Positions 13,501 to 26,353 of a stretch of 64,000 nt of DNA are shown in pieces. Below the pieces are notes generated by a model. It did not search any database. It was not told the origin of the DNA and was given only the letters and a program-made list of their open reading frames with translations. Each line of letters begins with the position of its first letter. Position 1 is the first letter of the stretch. Location: the NCBI RefSeq assembly GCF_014066305.1, contig NW_023501083.1, forward strand, positions 1-64,000. Direction: 5' to 3'. Origin of the DNA: Letharia columbiana (lineage: Eukaryota; Ascomycota; Lecanoromycetes; Lecanorales; Parmeliaceae). A program made the position numbers and the translations under genes.

Positions 13501-14533
13501 ATATTTCTTATATATAGTATATATAATTTATTTTAATTAATTTTTACGTTAATTATAGTATAATAGACTCTTAAAATTATTATTATAATATCTATTTCTT
13601 TTTAAAATTATATTAAAATTATAATATTATTAATATATATTATTATCTTTAATATTCTATTCTTTATTTATATTTTTAAAATTTAAGAATTATAAATAAT
13701 ATATTAAACTAGATCTTTAATTATAATTATAAATAGAGAATAGTTTAAAAAGTTTTTTTATCTTATATTATTTTATATTATAATTATTTCTTTAAATATA
13801 ATTATTAATATACGAATCTTAATTTTAATTTTTTTATAAATAAGTTATATTTAGTATAATAAATTTTTTAAATATATTTAATTCTTTTTAAAATCGTTAG
13901 AAAAAACTTATAATTAATTTAATTATATATCTTTTTTCTAATCAAGAAAGAGAATAGCTAATTTCTCTTTATTTCTATAATAGCTTTTTTAACAAAATTT
14001 TAATATTTAGACTATATAGAACGATTAAATTATTTTAATATATATTATCTAATAAATCTTTTAATAAAAAATTAATTATTATTCGTTAATTATCTTTATT
14101 TAGATTCTTTATTAAATATTTTATTATAGAATATTTATAAAGATTCTATAATTTAGTATTTATAATAGACTAATAGAATAATAATTTCCTTAATATCGAT
14201 TTATGTTTCTTTATTCTTAAAAAGAATAATAAGAATTTTATTCGTTTAATACTTTTTAATATTTTTATTTCTGCTATATTTAATTATCAGAAGAAAATTA
14301 ATTAAGTAATAATAATTATAGATTTTTTTCTTTTTTCTTCTTCTTTTAGAGTTTTATAATAAGGCTTTAGTAAGTAATTTATCTAAAAGATTATCTTTAT
14401 CTAGCGACGATTTTTAAGAATAATTTAATAAATAATAACTTATATCTTTTAAGAGCTTTTTTGACTAAGATTTTTTATTTTAATAATATTTATTAGACTT
14501 ACTCGATTTATTATATATTATAAAATTTTATCT
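10560..14533 (-). mobile_element. RIPed repeat family A, copy 2
   Basis: This is colinear with positions 1 to about 3930, almost without gaps. Copy 2 keeps more C and G in places (for example near 10560-11000), and copy 1 keeps more in others, as expected for independent RIP of two copies. The left part is the Copia Gag with its zinc knuckle (10711-10752). The right part (about 11500-14533) is the unassigned extension. Homology to copies 1 and 3 ends at 14533, where a different sequence begins. Confidence 0.8.
10711..10752 (-). pseudogene. Gag CCHC zinc knuckle relic (family A copy 2)
   Basis: The minus-strand translation shows Y-T-Y-Y-K-K-Y-Y-Y-I-K-T-K-Y, which is C-x2-C-x4-H-x4-C after RIP turned TGT/TGC and CAT into TAT/TAC. 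The protease relic follows 200 bp downstream. This supports a Copia Gag; the rest of Gag would extend right to about 11.5 kb. Confidence 0.6.
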
Positions 14534-15404
14534 TAAAGTTAACGAACTAAATTGCAGTAGTATTCTTCGCTTACTAAGTGATGATTTAATATAGAATCGT
14601 AAAGAGTATATAACGTAGGATCTTGAAGAGCTAAGCCGTGTTCTTAGTGCTAGAGACTTTATTACCGCTTAATTTCTCCGTAATATTCTTCGTATTCGCC
14701 TACTATATTCTCCGCATTTATCTATTATAGTTTCTTCTCTTACTTCTTAATATAGTAGAGATAACGAACTAAGTTATAGTAATATTCTCCGCTTACTAAG
14801 TAATAATTTGATATAAAATCGTCTTTTAACGCGTTTATGAGTAGTAATAGATAGCTATTAAGCTCGCTTACGGCCTCGATTATTAATAGTAATAAATTCG
14901 TCGAGAGATAGTTTAAGGGCGTTAATAGGGGCTCTAAAAGACGAATAGAAGGGGTATATATATCTAAAGTATTTAGTAATATATCGAGGACGAATAGATT
15001 TATATTAGTAAATTGATAGAATAGTAAAAGAAGAATAATTACATAAATAGATGAAAGAATTATTATTCGATCTCGAACGCGTCTAATATAACCATAACTA
15101 TCATATTTAAATATTCATTTAATCTATCAATAGTAGATTAAACTTCATAATTTTTATATCGTTAGAAAGCGTATACTGAGCTCTATAATTTACGAAATTA
15201 TGAAGAAATAGCATTTATAAGAAGCTGATTATTTTAGAGTGTAAGACTTCTATATATAAATTTTTGATAAGAGAGCTCGAAAGGGCTAGCGGGCTAACTT
15301 AGTTAGTCTAGCTAAAAGACGTAATAACCTCGAATTTATAATTAACTATATATATAAATTTAAGATTTTCTAGTTTAGCTCTATCTTATTCTATTATATA
15401 TACT
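14534..15404. mobile_element. Insertion between two overlapping pieces of family A
   Basis: This segment of about 870 bp interrupts family A. The family A sequence equivalent to about 3070-3930 is present on both sides of it (13650-14533 and 15405-16265). Inside are two direct repeats, 14538-14602 and 14762-14826, sharing AACGAACTAA and GCTTACTAAGT. The right end (about 15295-15404) matches the un-RIPed segment 53770-53884, so it is the terminus of a transposon family also present there. It contains more CpG and less TpA than its surroundings. No reading frame is recognisable. Confidence 0.6.
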
Positions 15405-17772
15405 AATATTATTATCTTTAATACTCTATTTCTTATTTATATCTTTAAAATTTAAGGATTATAAGCGATATATTAAACTAGATCTTTAATTATAATTACG
15501 AATAGAGAATAGCTTAGAGAATTTCTTTATCTTATATCGCTTTATATTATAATTATTTCTTTAATATAATTATTAATATAAATCTTAATCTTAGCTTTTT
15601 TATAAATAAGTTATATTTAAATAATAAATTTCTTAAATATATCTAATTCTTTTAGAATCGCTAAAAGAAACTTATAATTAATTTAATTATATATTTTTTC
15701 TAATTAAGAAAGAGAATAGCGATTTTCTCTTACTTCTATAATAACTTTTTAATAAATTTATATTTAATTATTAGATATTAAATTATTTTAATATTATTAT
15801 CTATAAGTCTCTTTAATAAAAAAATTATTTATTATAATCTATTAATTATCTCGTTTAAAGCCTTTACTAAACGTTATATTAGAATATTTATAAAGATTTT
15901 ATAATTTATATTTATAATAAATAAAAAATATTAATTCTTAATATTAATTTATTCCCCTTTATTCTTAAAAAGAATAATAAAAATCTTATTTATTTAATAT
16001 TTTAAGAGTTTCTACTTTCGCTATATCTAATTATAAAAAAAGATTAACTACGCGATAATAGTCGAGATTTTCTCTTTCTTCTTCTTTTTATACTTTATAA
16101 TAACTTTATAAAACTCGCTTAAAAAATTATCTTTATCTAATAAGATTCTTAAAAATATTTAATAAATAGCGGCTTATATCTTTTAAACTTTAATAAAACC
16201 TTTTATTTTAATAATATCTATTAAGCTTACTTAATCTATTATATATTATAAAATTTTATCTTAAACTCTCTTATTTGAAGGTTTTATATTATAAAAGTTT
16301 TAATAATAATTTATTATTACTCTAAGAATACTTTTTAAGTTTATATATATCTCTTTTTAATTATTCTTTAAAGTCTTAATAAAGCTATAATTTATATATC
16401 TAGCCCTCGCGAAAAATTATTTTATTAATTTTTTATTAAGAATAAGATATTTAGCTATAATATTATAGAAATAGAATTAATTATATATATTTATAAGCTA
16501 TTTTTTACGCGTTTTAATAATTATTATTTTTTTCTCTAATTCGAAATTTAATAATTTAAAATATTTTTTCTTTTATAGTTATAGATAATTATGTTATAAA
16601 TTATACTTAACTTTTTAATTCGCTTTATAATTATTCTTTACGATATATTTTATAAATTATATTATTAATATTTTATAAATTATTTACTCTTTTATTAGAT
16701 TTTCCTTTAAAAGTATTTATAATATCTTTATATATAAGACTCACACTTAATTTCTTTATAGAAATAAAAATAATAATCTTTATTACCCGAGTTTTAAATA
16801 GTTATAAAGATTATTCTTATTATAATTATTATAATTTTATAATTAATAAATAATTTATTAAACGCTATCTTTTATTTCTTTAACTCTTCTATTTAATTAT
16901 CTTAAATATAAATTTAATTAATTCTAAAAACTAAGGTTTTACCCTTCTAAGAAGTATATAAAGACTTTAAGATTCGGATTTTAAATCCTTTAACTATTTA
17001 TTAGATAATATATCTTATCTTCTTTAAGCTTTAATAATAATTTAAATAATACTTATAGCTATAAGAAAGATAAAGAAATTATAAATACTTTATTTATAAC
17101 GACTAATATAAGATTCTAATCTTTCTTTATTATATTATAAAATATTTATAGTAATATTTATTTAAGCGTTTTTATATTTATTTTTAATTATAATAATCTT
17201 TTATCTTCTTTAATTAAGGCGTATATCGACGTTATTATAAATATATATTTTTTATATTTAATTCTATAAACTAAAATTCTTTTATTATCTTCTTTATAAA
17301 GAATATAATTTAAATCTCTATCTTTTTATTATTTTATAAATTTAATATTTATAATAATAGCGACTTTATTCTTTTTAACTCGATAAATTATAATAACTAT
17401 TTATAAGAATAATCTTTTATAATATTTTATAATTTTATTAAATAGATTTATCTCTTAAAGTAATAGAATATTAACTCTATAACTCTATATTATATTATAT
17501 ATTTTTCTAAAATAATCTAAATTTAGAATTAAATAGATATTAAGTAAGATTATTTATATCTTATATATAGCTATAATTATAATATAATAAATCTATTCTT
17601 TATAAGAAAGAATTTTATAATATTTATAAGTTTAAATATCTATAATTCCCCGCACTTAATTATTAAATATATTTTTTTATAAATATTATATATTTTAATT
17701 AGATTTACTAGCCTAAATTTAATACTAAACGCTTTATTATATTTTAATTTTAATTACTTAATTATAAACTTA
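15405..17772 (-). mobile_element. RIPed repeat family A, copy 3 (partial)
   Basis: This is colinear with about 3070-5440 of copy 1, and its first 860 bp also match 13650-14533. It may be the other half of copy 2, separated from it by the 14534-15404 insert with a duplicated stretch on both sides. The sequence ends at 17772, at the point where copy 1 also diverges (5440), so a true element or insertion boundary lies here. Coding content is unassigned. Confidence 0.75.
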
Positions 17773-18589
17773 AAGCTATATACTCTAAAGCTTTTTTTAA
17801 AAATAATTATAATCTTATTACTCGTAATATCTCTAAATTTCTAATATTCTACTTAGAATTTTAGACTCTTAAAATTCTTTATCTCTATTATCTATATAAT
17901 TAGAAGATAAAAATCTATAATATCTAACGAACTCTTATTCGTTATATATATTTAAGACTTCTTTATATAATATCTAATAATATTTATAATTACTAAGCCA
18001 ATATAAAAGCTTCGATTTTTAATTTCTTTAACGATTATAAAAGAATAGTAATATATTATTTAGCCTTTAACGTTATAGAGTTTTATAAATATTATATTTT
18101 TAAACTTTATAATCTTTTCTAATTTCTTTATAATTTATTTTAGAGTTAATTTATTCTATTTTTCTTATAATTTAAATAATATTTTTAGATAAAGTTATCT
18201 ATTATCTTTAAGAGCCGATATCGCTAAAGCGATAATATTTTCCTCTTTCTTATTATATTAAATAGATATTATTTTACTCTCTTATATCGATATATATAAG
18301 AGTTTTAGTCTAGATTTAGACTTCGATTTAATATAACTTAATAAGACTACTTCTTTCGATATCTCGCTTCTTACTATCGAAGATAAAGCGCGAATTAAAC
18401 TTATCTTCTATAGTTAAATTTTTTTTATCTTCTTCTTTATTAATAATTAAGAGAAATCGATAATATTAACTCGATTTTATTTAAAGATTAATATTTTAAA
18501 CGATAAGAATAGAGAGATTATTTTTTCTATTAGTTTATCGTAATCTTATAATTAATAATTTTATTTATAAAATTTATAGAGTTAAAAAA
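17773..18589. other. RIPed repeat DNA, unassigned
   Basis: This is AT-rich with dense stops in all frames. It lies between the end of family A and the DDE transposase relic on the minus strand and could be that transposon's 3' end. No inverted terminal repeat was found at its left limit. Confidence 0.4.
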
Positions 18590-19130
18590 AGTCTTCTTTC
18601 CTTAGTTTTAACTCCTCTACTACCCTCTATCTCTTCTTATACTATCTATTCTTCTTAACTCTTCTTTACTTCTTTCTCTTTTACTTCTTTAATACGCGTT
18701 AATTAATATTCTCTTTATTAATAGTTTATCTCTTTAGAGAATCTAGATTAAAACGTTTTTTACGTTAAGAGAGAGAAAATTAATAGAATTTAATAGATAT
18801 TAAATCTACTTTATTATTAGATTATAGCTTATCTAAAGATAGACTACGCTTTAATAATATACTATTCTCTTATATTACTTTATTATTTAATAAATTCTTA
18901 ATAAATTATTTATTAATAATTTTAAATTATCGATTTAGAAAAAACTTTTTTATAATAATTTTAGTAGAGTTAGATATTAATATTATAGCGTTATATTAAT
19001 AATCGATATAATATATTAATTATCTATATTATATTTTAATTTAGATTTTTTAAAATATATCTTCTAATAAGATTCTTAGTCTTTAGATTTTAATCGTTAT
19101 TTCTTTTAATTACCCCGACTTAATAGAAAA
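18590..19130 (-). pseudogene. DDE (pogo/CENP-B type) transposase relic, C-terminal half
   Basis: On the minus strand near 19090 the frame reads L-R-I-L-L-E-D-I-F, matching the fungal transposase motif around the second catalytic Asp ('RILL-DG-SH'). About 45 codons later comes an L-stop-R-Y-N-I-N-I segment corresponding to 'LQP-DVG-F', then N-Y-Y-K-K. Further downstream, 18590-18690 is a purine-rich run encoding a Lys/Arg/Glu-rich tail, typical of the C-terminus of these proteins. Frames are broken by RIP stops. The enzyme would cut and paste a TIR transposon. The N-terminal part should lie above 19440, but I could not read it. The call rests on motif order and is moderately secure. Confidence 0.45.
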
Positions 19131-19440
19131 GTTTTTCACGTTATAACGCGTATACGCTTTAAAGAGTAATATAATAATAGTAAAGTGTTAAATGAAGTAG
19201 TCTATTAGAGTAATAAAAAGACTTTATCTATTATATAGTTATTTTATTTCTCTTAGATATTTAGTAGAGATATAAAGACACTTTATTAGAAAATAGCCGA
19301 GAGTCTATAGCTGAATTTCTTAGGTACTAAGCTCTCGGAGTTATCACGTTAAGGTACTATATATAGACTCGAGTACTATTAGCTAGACGCCGCTGCTAGC
19401 GCCTCTAGAACGTGTTATCGTCGTCAGCGATACTTCTAAA
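19131..19440. other. Less-RIPed patch within the transposase region
   Basis: From about 19300 to 19440 the sequence has normal G+C and contains CpA and TpG (GCCGCTGCTAGCGCC, GTCGTCAGCG), unlike either flank. It may be a short insertion or a rearrangement inside the DDE transposon. No ORF, inverted repeat or target duplication was identified. Confidence 0.4.
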
Positions 19441-20813
19441 AGATTAAGATAGAAATAATAGAGTAATCTTTTTATTCGATTTTAATAAACTTAATAAGAC
19501 GTTATATTATAAGATATTAACGTATATCTCGCTATTATATTTAAAAATCTTTAGATTTTTTAAGCTTAACGATATAAAGAGATAATTTATTAGACTTTAT
19601 ATTTAAGCTAATTTCTTTTAATATAACTTTAATTTTAGCGTATTATTTAAAGCGCGAAGGGATTAAAAGCTTATAAGAGGATTAAACTTAATAAATTATA
19701 CGATAATATTAAAGAGATTCTCGCTATCGATTAATTCGAGAGATAACTCGCGAGTTAAATTATTAAGAGTTATAAAGTTATTAGAGAGATAGATAGATAT
19801 ATAATTATATTCTTAATTTTCTAAATACTTTCTAAATTAATATTAGACTTTATTTAATACTCGATTATATTAAGAGAAATTATATTTAAAGATATATCTA
19901 TCTACGCGTACTTTATTATATAACGTATAAAATTATTTCTAAAAAATATCTAGAAGTATAATAGGCGCGTATAGTTTATAATAGTTTTTAGATTTATCTT
20001 AAACTACGAGGGGCGTTAATAAATAATTATATATAGAGCGTTTAATATTACCTTAATTAGAAGAAGGCGTTAATATATAATTATATCTAAGGCGTATAAT
20101 ATTATCTTAATTAATATAATTAAATAAAGAATTTTTTTAAGATATAATTAAATTTAAAGGTGATTAGATAGATATAGAGTCTATATTAAATAAAAAACCT
20201 AAGAGCTCTTTATACTCTTTATCTTACGCGATAATTATATTCTTCGTTAATTAGATATTTAATTATTAACTCGATAACTCGTTAATTAAGCGATTAATAG
20301 TATTAATATAATAATATTTAACTATAATCTATCTAACTAATATAGCTATATTTCGATTAGGAAATAAGAGTACTTCTTTATATACTACCCCTTTTATAAT
20401 CGTATTATTTCTATTTATAGATTTAGCGTTCTATAAGTAGAATTAATATTATTTAAAGCGCTTAGTCGATTAATTAGCTTAATAAAATTTTTAGCTAACT
20501 TAATACTTAAGCTCTTTATTTTAGCTTTTTACTTTATAATATAGTAATTAGAGATAATAATAGCGAGGTTTTTATAAGGATTATAGCTATTATATAATAA
20601 GTATAATTTATAATTTAAAAATCTATAAAGTTTAGAAAGTGCTATCGAGTTACCTTAAAGTAAATTAATCGAGTATTTAATATTATAATAATATCGCTAA
20701 GCGGTATAGTATTGCGATAGAGCTTTCTCCTATTTTTTAAGCACTTAATTAATAAGTTAGCTGGCTTATAAGTAATATACTAAACGAATATCTTACGATT
20801 TAAGCTTATAATC
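19441..20813. other. RIPed repeat DNA, probably the N-terminal half of the transposase region
   Basis: AT-rich, no readable domain. It lies upstream, in minus-strand orientation, of the DDE core and would be expected to hold the helix-turn-helix part of the transposase. The last 100 bp (about 20700-20813) become less RIPed toward repeat D. Confidence 0.35.
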
Positions 20814-20957
20814 TATTAAAAGTAGTAGATAAAATACTTAATTAATTAGATCTAACTGTAGAGAGTATTACGAATACATATGTCGCTAAGTCTCGGCTAA
20901 TCTTTCTTGCCTCGGCAAACCTTCCAACTTAGTTAGGTGATATATTTCGATAAATAT
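20814..20957. repeat. LTR-like dispersed repeat D, copy 2 (lightly RIPed)
   Basis: This is the partner of 5810-5950. It retains many C and G bases (CTCGGCTAATC, CCTCGGCAAACC, GTTAGGTGATA) that are T or A in the other copy, so it approximates the original sequence. It directly abuts the left end of the minus-strand Gypsy element and could be that element's 3' LTR, but no second copy was found at the Gypsy's other end near 31.6 kb. Confidence 0.55.
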
Positions 20958-23689
20958 TATTATATATTTTTAAATATATAATTATTAATTATAATATTAA
21001 TTAGAAAGAATTAATTTCTAATTTAAAATATCGAGAATAATATAATAATATATTATTAAAGTAATATAAATTTTTATTATAATAAGAAGATATATTTTAT
21101 ATATTAAATATTAAATCTATTTTATTTTTAATATTTTATTTATTTATATATCTCTTTTAATTTTTTTTTAAATATCTTAATTTTAAGATATTAATTAAAT
21201 CTTTATCTAGCGTAAACTTAATTTCTTTAATTAACGATATTTAATATAAAATATTAATAAGTATAGCTTAATATAAAGATAATAATAAACTTTATTTTCT
21301 TTTTAATATTAATAATAAGAAATAATAGATATAGTAATAAATAAAGATAGTATAGGCTATATAGAATTAGTTTAAACTTAATAATAATTATTAATCTATC
21401 TATTAGAGTTTAGAAATTAAAAAATCTTAGAAATAAATATAATTTAACGAATATATATTCGTCGATTTCGAGAAGTTATATATTATTTATTATTACTATA
21501 ATAAGATTTTAATTTACTTATTTATAGATTATAAAATAAATAATATAATAATATATATTAAATTTAAAGAATATATTAAGAAATTTAATTTAAGTAATTT
21601 ATAATAAATAAATTTAATTAATAATTATAAAAATTAGATATATTTTTAAATTAGATAATATAAATTATTAATAAATAAAATAATAAATAAAATATCTAAT
21701 TTATTATTTACTTTAGAAAAAATAATATTAAAATTCTCTTATAATATTAAAAGATCGAAAGCTTATATATAAAAACTTCTTAAAATAATTTTATTACTAA
21801 ATTATAAATATTAATATTTTATTTATAATTATTAATAATTTTAAAATATTATAACTCTTACGCTATCTTAACTTTAATATATAATTAAAATTAATATTTA
21901 TTATAAAAAATTAATTAATAAAAAAAATTATAAAATTAGAGATAGAATTATTAAAAAATTTATTAATTAATAATATTAAAATTTCTTTAATTTTAAATTA
22001 TTAATTATTTTATAATTACTAATTATTTTATAATTACTAATTATTTATAATAATTCTAATCTTTTTTATTAATATTAATTAATAATAATATAAAAAATTT
22101 ATAAATTTTAAATATATTAAAAATAAATATATTAATTAGAAATTTATAAATATTATTAATTTAATTCTTATAAAATATAAGATTTAAATTTATATATTTA
22201 AATTTATAACTAATAATATTAATAATAATAGTATACTCTTCGATAATTTAATTATTTATCTTTTTATTTTTATAGTAGATAATCTACTTAATATTAAAAA
22301 ATTTAAATTTTTAAATTATTTATAATATATTTTTTATATAGCGTATATTATTTAATTAATCTTAAAAAAACTTTTAAATAATATTAAAATTATTTTAATA
22401 AATAAGAAATTTTAGAGAAATTAGAGTAATAAAGAAGATAAGAATTAAGTTTAAATAAATATAATTAATCTATTAATAACTCTAATAAAAATATAATATT
22501 TCTTATTATTATTCTAATTATTATATTATTAATTATATTAAGATTTAAAAAATTACTATATATATTAATATTAGCGATTAATATAAGAAGGTTTTTTTTA
22601 TATTATAAATTAAATAACTTTAAAATAAAAATATTTTAATATTAAATAATTATTAATTTTTTAAAAAGAAGTAATATTATTAAAAATATTCTTTTAAGCT
22701 CTTTTAGAATATTAAAACTTATTAAAATTTAATTTATTAGATATTAATCCGCGCTTTACTTCTTTATATTAATATTATATACTTTTTAAAAAATAGATTA
22801 ACTATTTATTTAAGATTAAATAATAAAAAATAATTATAAATAGAAATTATAATTTAAATATCTAAATAATTTTCGATTAATTTCTAATAGATTTAATATT
22901 TAATTTAATTTATTAGATTTTTTTATAAATTTATAAAGTTAATAAATAGAGAAAAGAAGGCTATAATTTACTATATCTTTAATATTTATAATTATCTATT
23001 TAATTATATAGATAAAAAGCTCGAAAAATTAAAAAGAAAAAGAATTTCTTAAAAAAAGAATTTCTTAAAGCTCTTAAGGCGATTTATAAAAAATTAATTA
23101 TTTATTATAATCGAATTTAATTAAATTTAAATTATCTATATAGATAAATTACGCTTTTATATTTAAGTTATAATAATATAAAATTAAAGAAATTAAATTA
23201 GAAGATTAATATTAAAGAGAAACTATAAATAAAAATCTATTAGAAAATATTTAAAAAGATATTTTAAAATTATTAAAATATTAATATAAGTAATTAATTA
23301 TAAAGAGCTAAGCGAATAGATTAATTAAATAAAAATACGCTTAATTAAATAATAGAATTTAAGATTAAAAATTTAAATAATAAGAATAAATATAATTAGC
23401 TTTAGTGATATAGAAGAAATAATAAATTTTCTAATTATTATTTTAATTATAATTTTACTTCTAATTTTTATAAAACTTCTTTTAATAATCTAGCGAATCT
23501 CTTAATTTTAAAATAATAAAAGAAATTAAAGTTTAAATACGTTATAATCGCTTAAATAGCTTATAATATTCTTTATTTTTTCGCGAAGGCTATTATATAT
23601 AAGCGATACTTTTTAATAATTAAAAGATATTATAATTCTTAGAAATATTATTTATTAATAATATTTTATATTTTAATAATAATTTTTTA

Positions 23690-24600
23690 TATAAAATATT
23701 TTAAGACTTCTTTTAAAATCTTTAATTTTAAATTTAATTAAAAATTTAATAATAGTTATATAATATTCTATAAACTTATAATAATAATTAAAAAAATCTA
23801 AATTAATTTTCAGCTATCTAAGATTTTTTAAAAAGATTATTTTTTAAATCGTTTTAATCTTTTCTTTTATAATATTAAGATTAAATTTAAAGATATAATA
23901 TCTTAAAGTAATAATATTTAGATATATAAAATAATATTTAGAGAATAAAAGAGTTATTTTATTTTTTTCTAGTAAATCTAATATCTAATTAAGATATTTA
24001 ATATAATTATTAAGAGATATTAAAAAAATAATAATATTATTAATATAGACTAGAATAAATTATTAAAAATATAAGATAAGAAGTCTTTTTATTCGATATT
24101 AGAAAAAATTTAAGATATTTATAAGATCTATAATAGAGATCTTTAATTATTCTTACTTTTAATAAGAGTTAATAAAAATAATTTTTTATTAATTCGAAGA
24201 TTTAATAGATTATTAGAAAAAATCTTTAATTAAATTAATAAATAAGAAGATTATTAATTTATCTAAAGTTTTTAATATAATATTTTACTTAGAAAGTAAG
24301 TAGACGTTAAGATATAATTTAGTATTTATCTTTCTTAAATTAATAATAACTCGAGATTTATTATTTTTTTATATTATAAAAGTTGATAAGAAGATAGTAA
24401 AAGAAATTTTTAGAGATATCTTTTTAATATAATCTTACTTTATTAGTAGATTTAAAATAAAATCTATAATTCGATAATCTCGCTAAAATAAATTAAAAGA
24501 ATTTTATTTAAATTTAATAAAATTAGTCTTATTTTTAAAAGATATTAATATTTTAATTTTATTATTAAAACATTTTATATTAGATTAAAATAGTAATTAA
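23690..24600 (-). pseudogene. Gypsy reverse transcriptase relic
   Basis: On the minus strand 24036-24047 encodes Y-I-N-N, from Y-V-D-D after RIP. It is followed by I-I-I-F-L-I-S-L-N-N-Y-I-K-Y-L, the Gypsy 'DDIIIFS..LEEH..HL' segment. Next is a thumb region ending near 23700 with K-N-L-R and F-F-N-Y-Y-Y-K-F-I-E-Y-Y, corresponding to the family's 'LR.FLG..NYYRKFI..Y'. Catalytic Asp codons and Trp/Gln codons are lost. This motif order separates it clearly from the Copia elements in the window. Confidence 0.75.
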
Positions 24601-25736
24601 TATTTTTTAAATATTTTTTTAATTTATTTTTTATATTCTAATTTTTAATATTTAGAAATATCTATCTATAATATTATAACTTCTTTTAAGAAATTTATAA
24701 TATATAATATATTTAATTTCTCTTTAAACTTTTTTATAAAGATATTAATAAAATAAAAATCTATCTCTATGAATTTAATTAAGTTTTAAAAAATAGATAA
24801 TCTTTTTAATAACTAGCTCTTATAGATTTTTGTAAATTATTCTTTAAAGTTAGCTATAGAAATAATTTAAATATTATTATTAATTATAATTTAAATATTT
24901 AATATAAAGATTTTAAGCTAAGAATTAATAATAAAAATAAATTTAAATAAATAAGAATATTTTAATATTAGAGATTAATACTAGATAGAAATATTTTAAT
25001 TTATATTTAATTAAAAAACCGTAGTCGATATAGCGTAGATATTAATCTTTCTCCGCTTCGATATTTATACGATTTTTATCTTTATTAATAGTATAGATAT
25101 AGTTAATAACTCTAGAATCTTAATCTTAATTTTTAGAATTTTCTAGATTACTTAAATAAAAACCTCGTTTTTATCTCTTATAATAATAAGATCGAGTTTT
25201 TCTTATTAAATATTTATTTTATTTAATTTTAAGATATTAGTATCGATAATTATATTATAAAATAAGTTAAATATAATATAAAATTCTCTCGAGATTTGTT
25301 TTTTAATTATTATATATATATTAATAGAGGAGTATATATAATCCCGCGATAGTAATATATTAGCTTCTACTTTTTTATAGCGAAGTCTTCTTTTATTAGA
25401 TATAGAATAGACTTTATTCTTATTAAAAAATTCTAAATAATATTAATTAGATATTAAGAATATTTTAAAGTTAGAGTCGATGTAAAAATTATATATTCGT
25501 CTATCTTTACTATAATAACTATTTATAGTATTAAAAAACTCCTTAAATACTATATTATATTTCTTCTTATTTTTTAATTCTATATTTATAATTAATATTA
25601 ATATAAAATTTAAATTATTAATATTTTTAAAAGATATTTATAAATAATATCGAGAATTCGATATAGCGTTTAAAGATATTCTTATAGTTAATATAATAGT
25701 AAAGTTTTTTTTAATTAAATCTTAATTATTAGTTAG

Positions 25737-25921
25737 TATTAAAAGTAGAATATTAGATATATTAGAAATTGAAATAATTGTAACTAAAAGACTAATTATT
25801 GATTTATGGGATATATGAATATTTATATATATAAAATAGATAGCTGATAATAGCTAGTAATTACTAGTTCTAGTAATATACGATATATTATACGATAGTC
25901 GAAGGGGCTAATATTATAATA
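25737..25921 (+). repeat. Family B LTR (B1, 5')
   Basis: It matches 26510-26693, 28540-28722 and 29439-29621 in direct orientation, and 28030-28206 and 29864-30388 (interrupted) in reverse. Conserved parts are the start TTAAAAGTAGAATA and the near-end GCCGAAGGGGCT. Confidence 0.85.
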
Positions 25922-26100
25922 CTCTCCGATAGCCTTAGAAGCTAATTCCTTAAACCTTAGTATATTATATCTTATATATATTAGTTTTCAAATCCACGCT
26001 TTAAATTCGAGATTAATTATTTACCCGACCTTATTAAATCTATAAAAAACCTCGATAGAGAAAATAGAAAGAGTGCCGGGGCTTTAAATACCCGTTTCGG

Positions 26101-26310
26101 GACCTCGAAATAATATAAGGGTTTTTAATATCTTATTCATATTATTTTAAGACCTCGAAATAATATAAGGGTTTTAATGGTTTGCCTGTATTGTTTTAAG
26201 ACCTCGAAATAATCTAAGAGTTTTAATGGTTTGCCCGTATTATTTCGAGACCTCGAAATAATATAAGGGTTTTAAAGTTTTACTCGTATTATTTCGAGAC
26301 CTCGAATAAA
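26101..26310 (+). repeat. 49 bp minisatellite inside B1
   Basis: The motif GACCTCGAAATAAT begins at 26101, 26151, 26200, 26249 and (as GACCTCGAATAAA) 26298, so the period is 49-50 bp with about 4.5 units. Across unit junctions ATTATTTCGAG meets CTCGAAATAAT, an 11 bp inverted repeat, so the array could fold as a series of hairpins. B2 and B3 carry the same array with different copy number. Confidence 0.85.
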
Positions 26311-26353
26311 ATAAGAATTTTAGTTCGATATTTTTTATATAGAAATTAAATAG

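Noticed and set aside
5810..20957. Repeat D copies as the LTR pair of one 15 kb Copia
   Set aside because: The sequences next to each copy do not fit a common internal region, and the interior contains several unrelated elements; no target duplication was seen.
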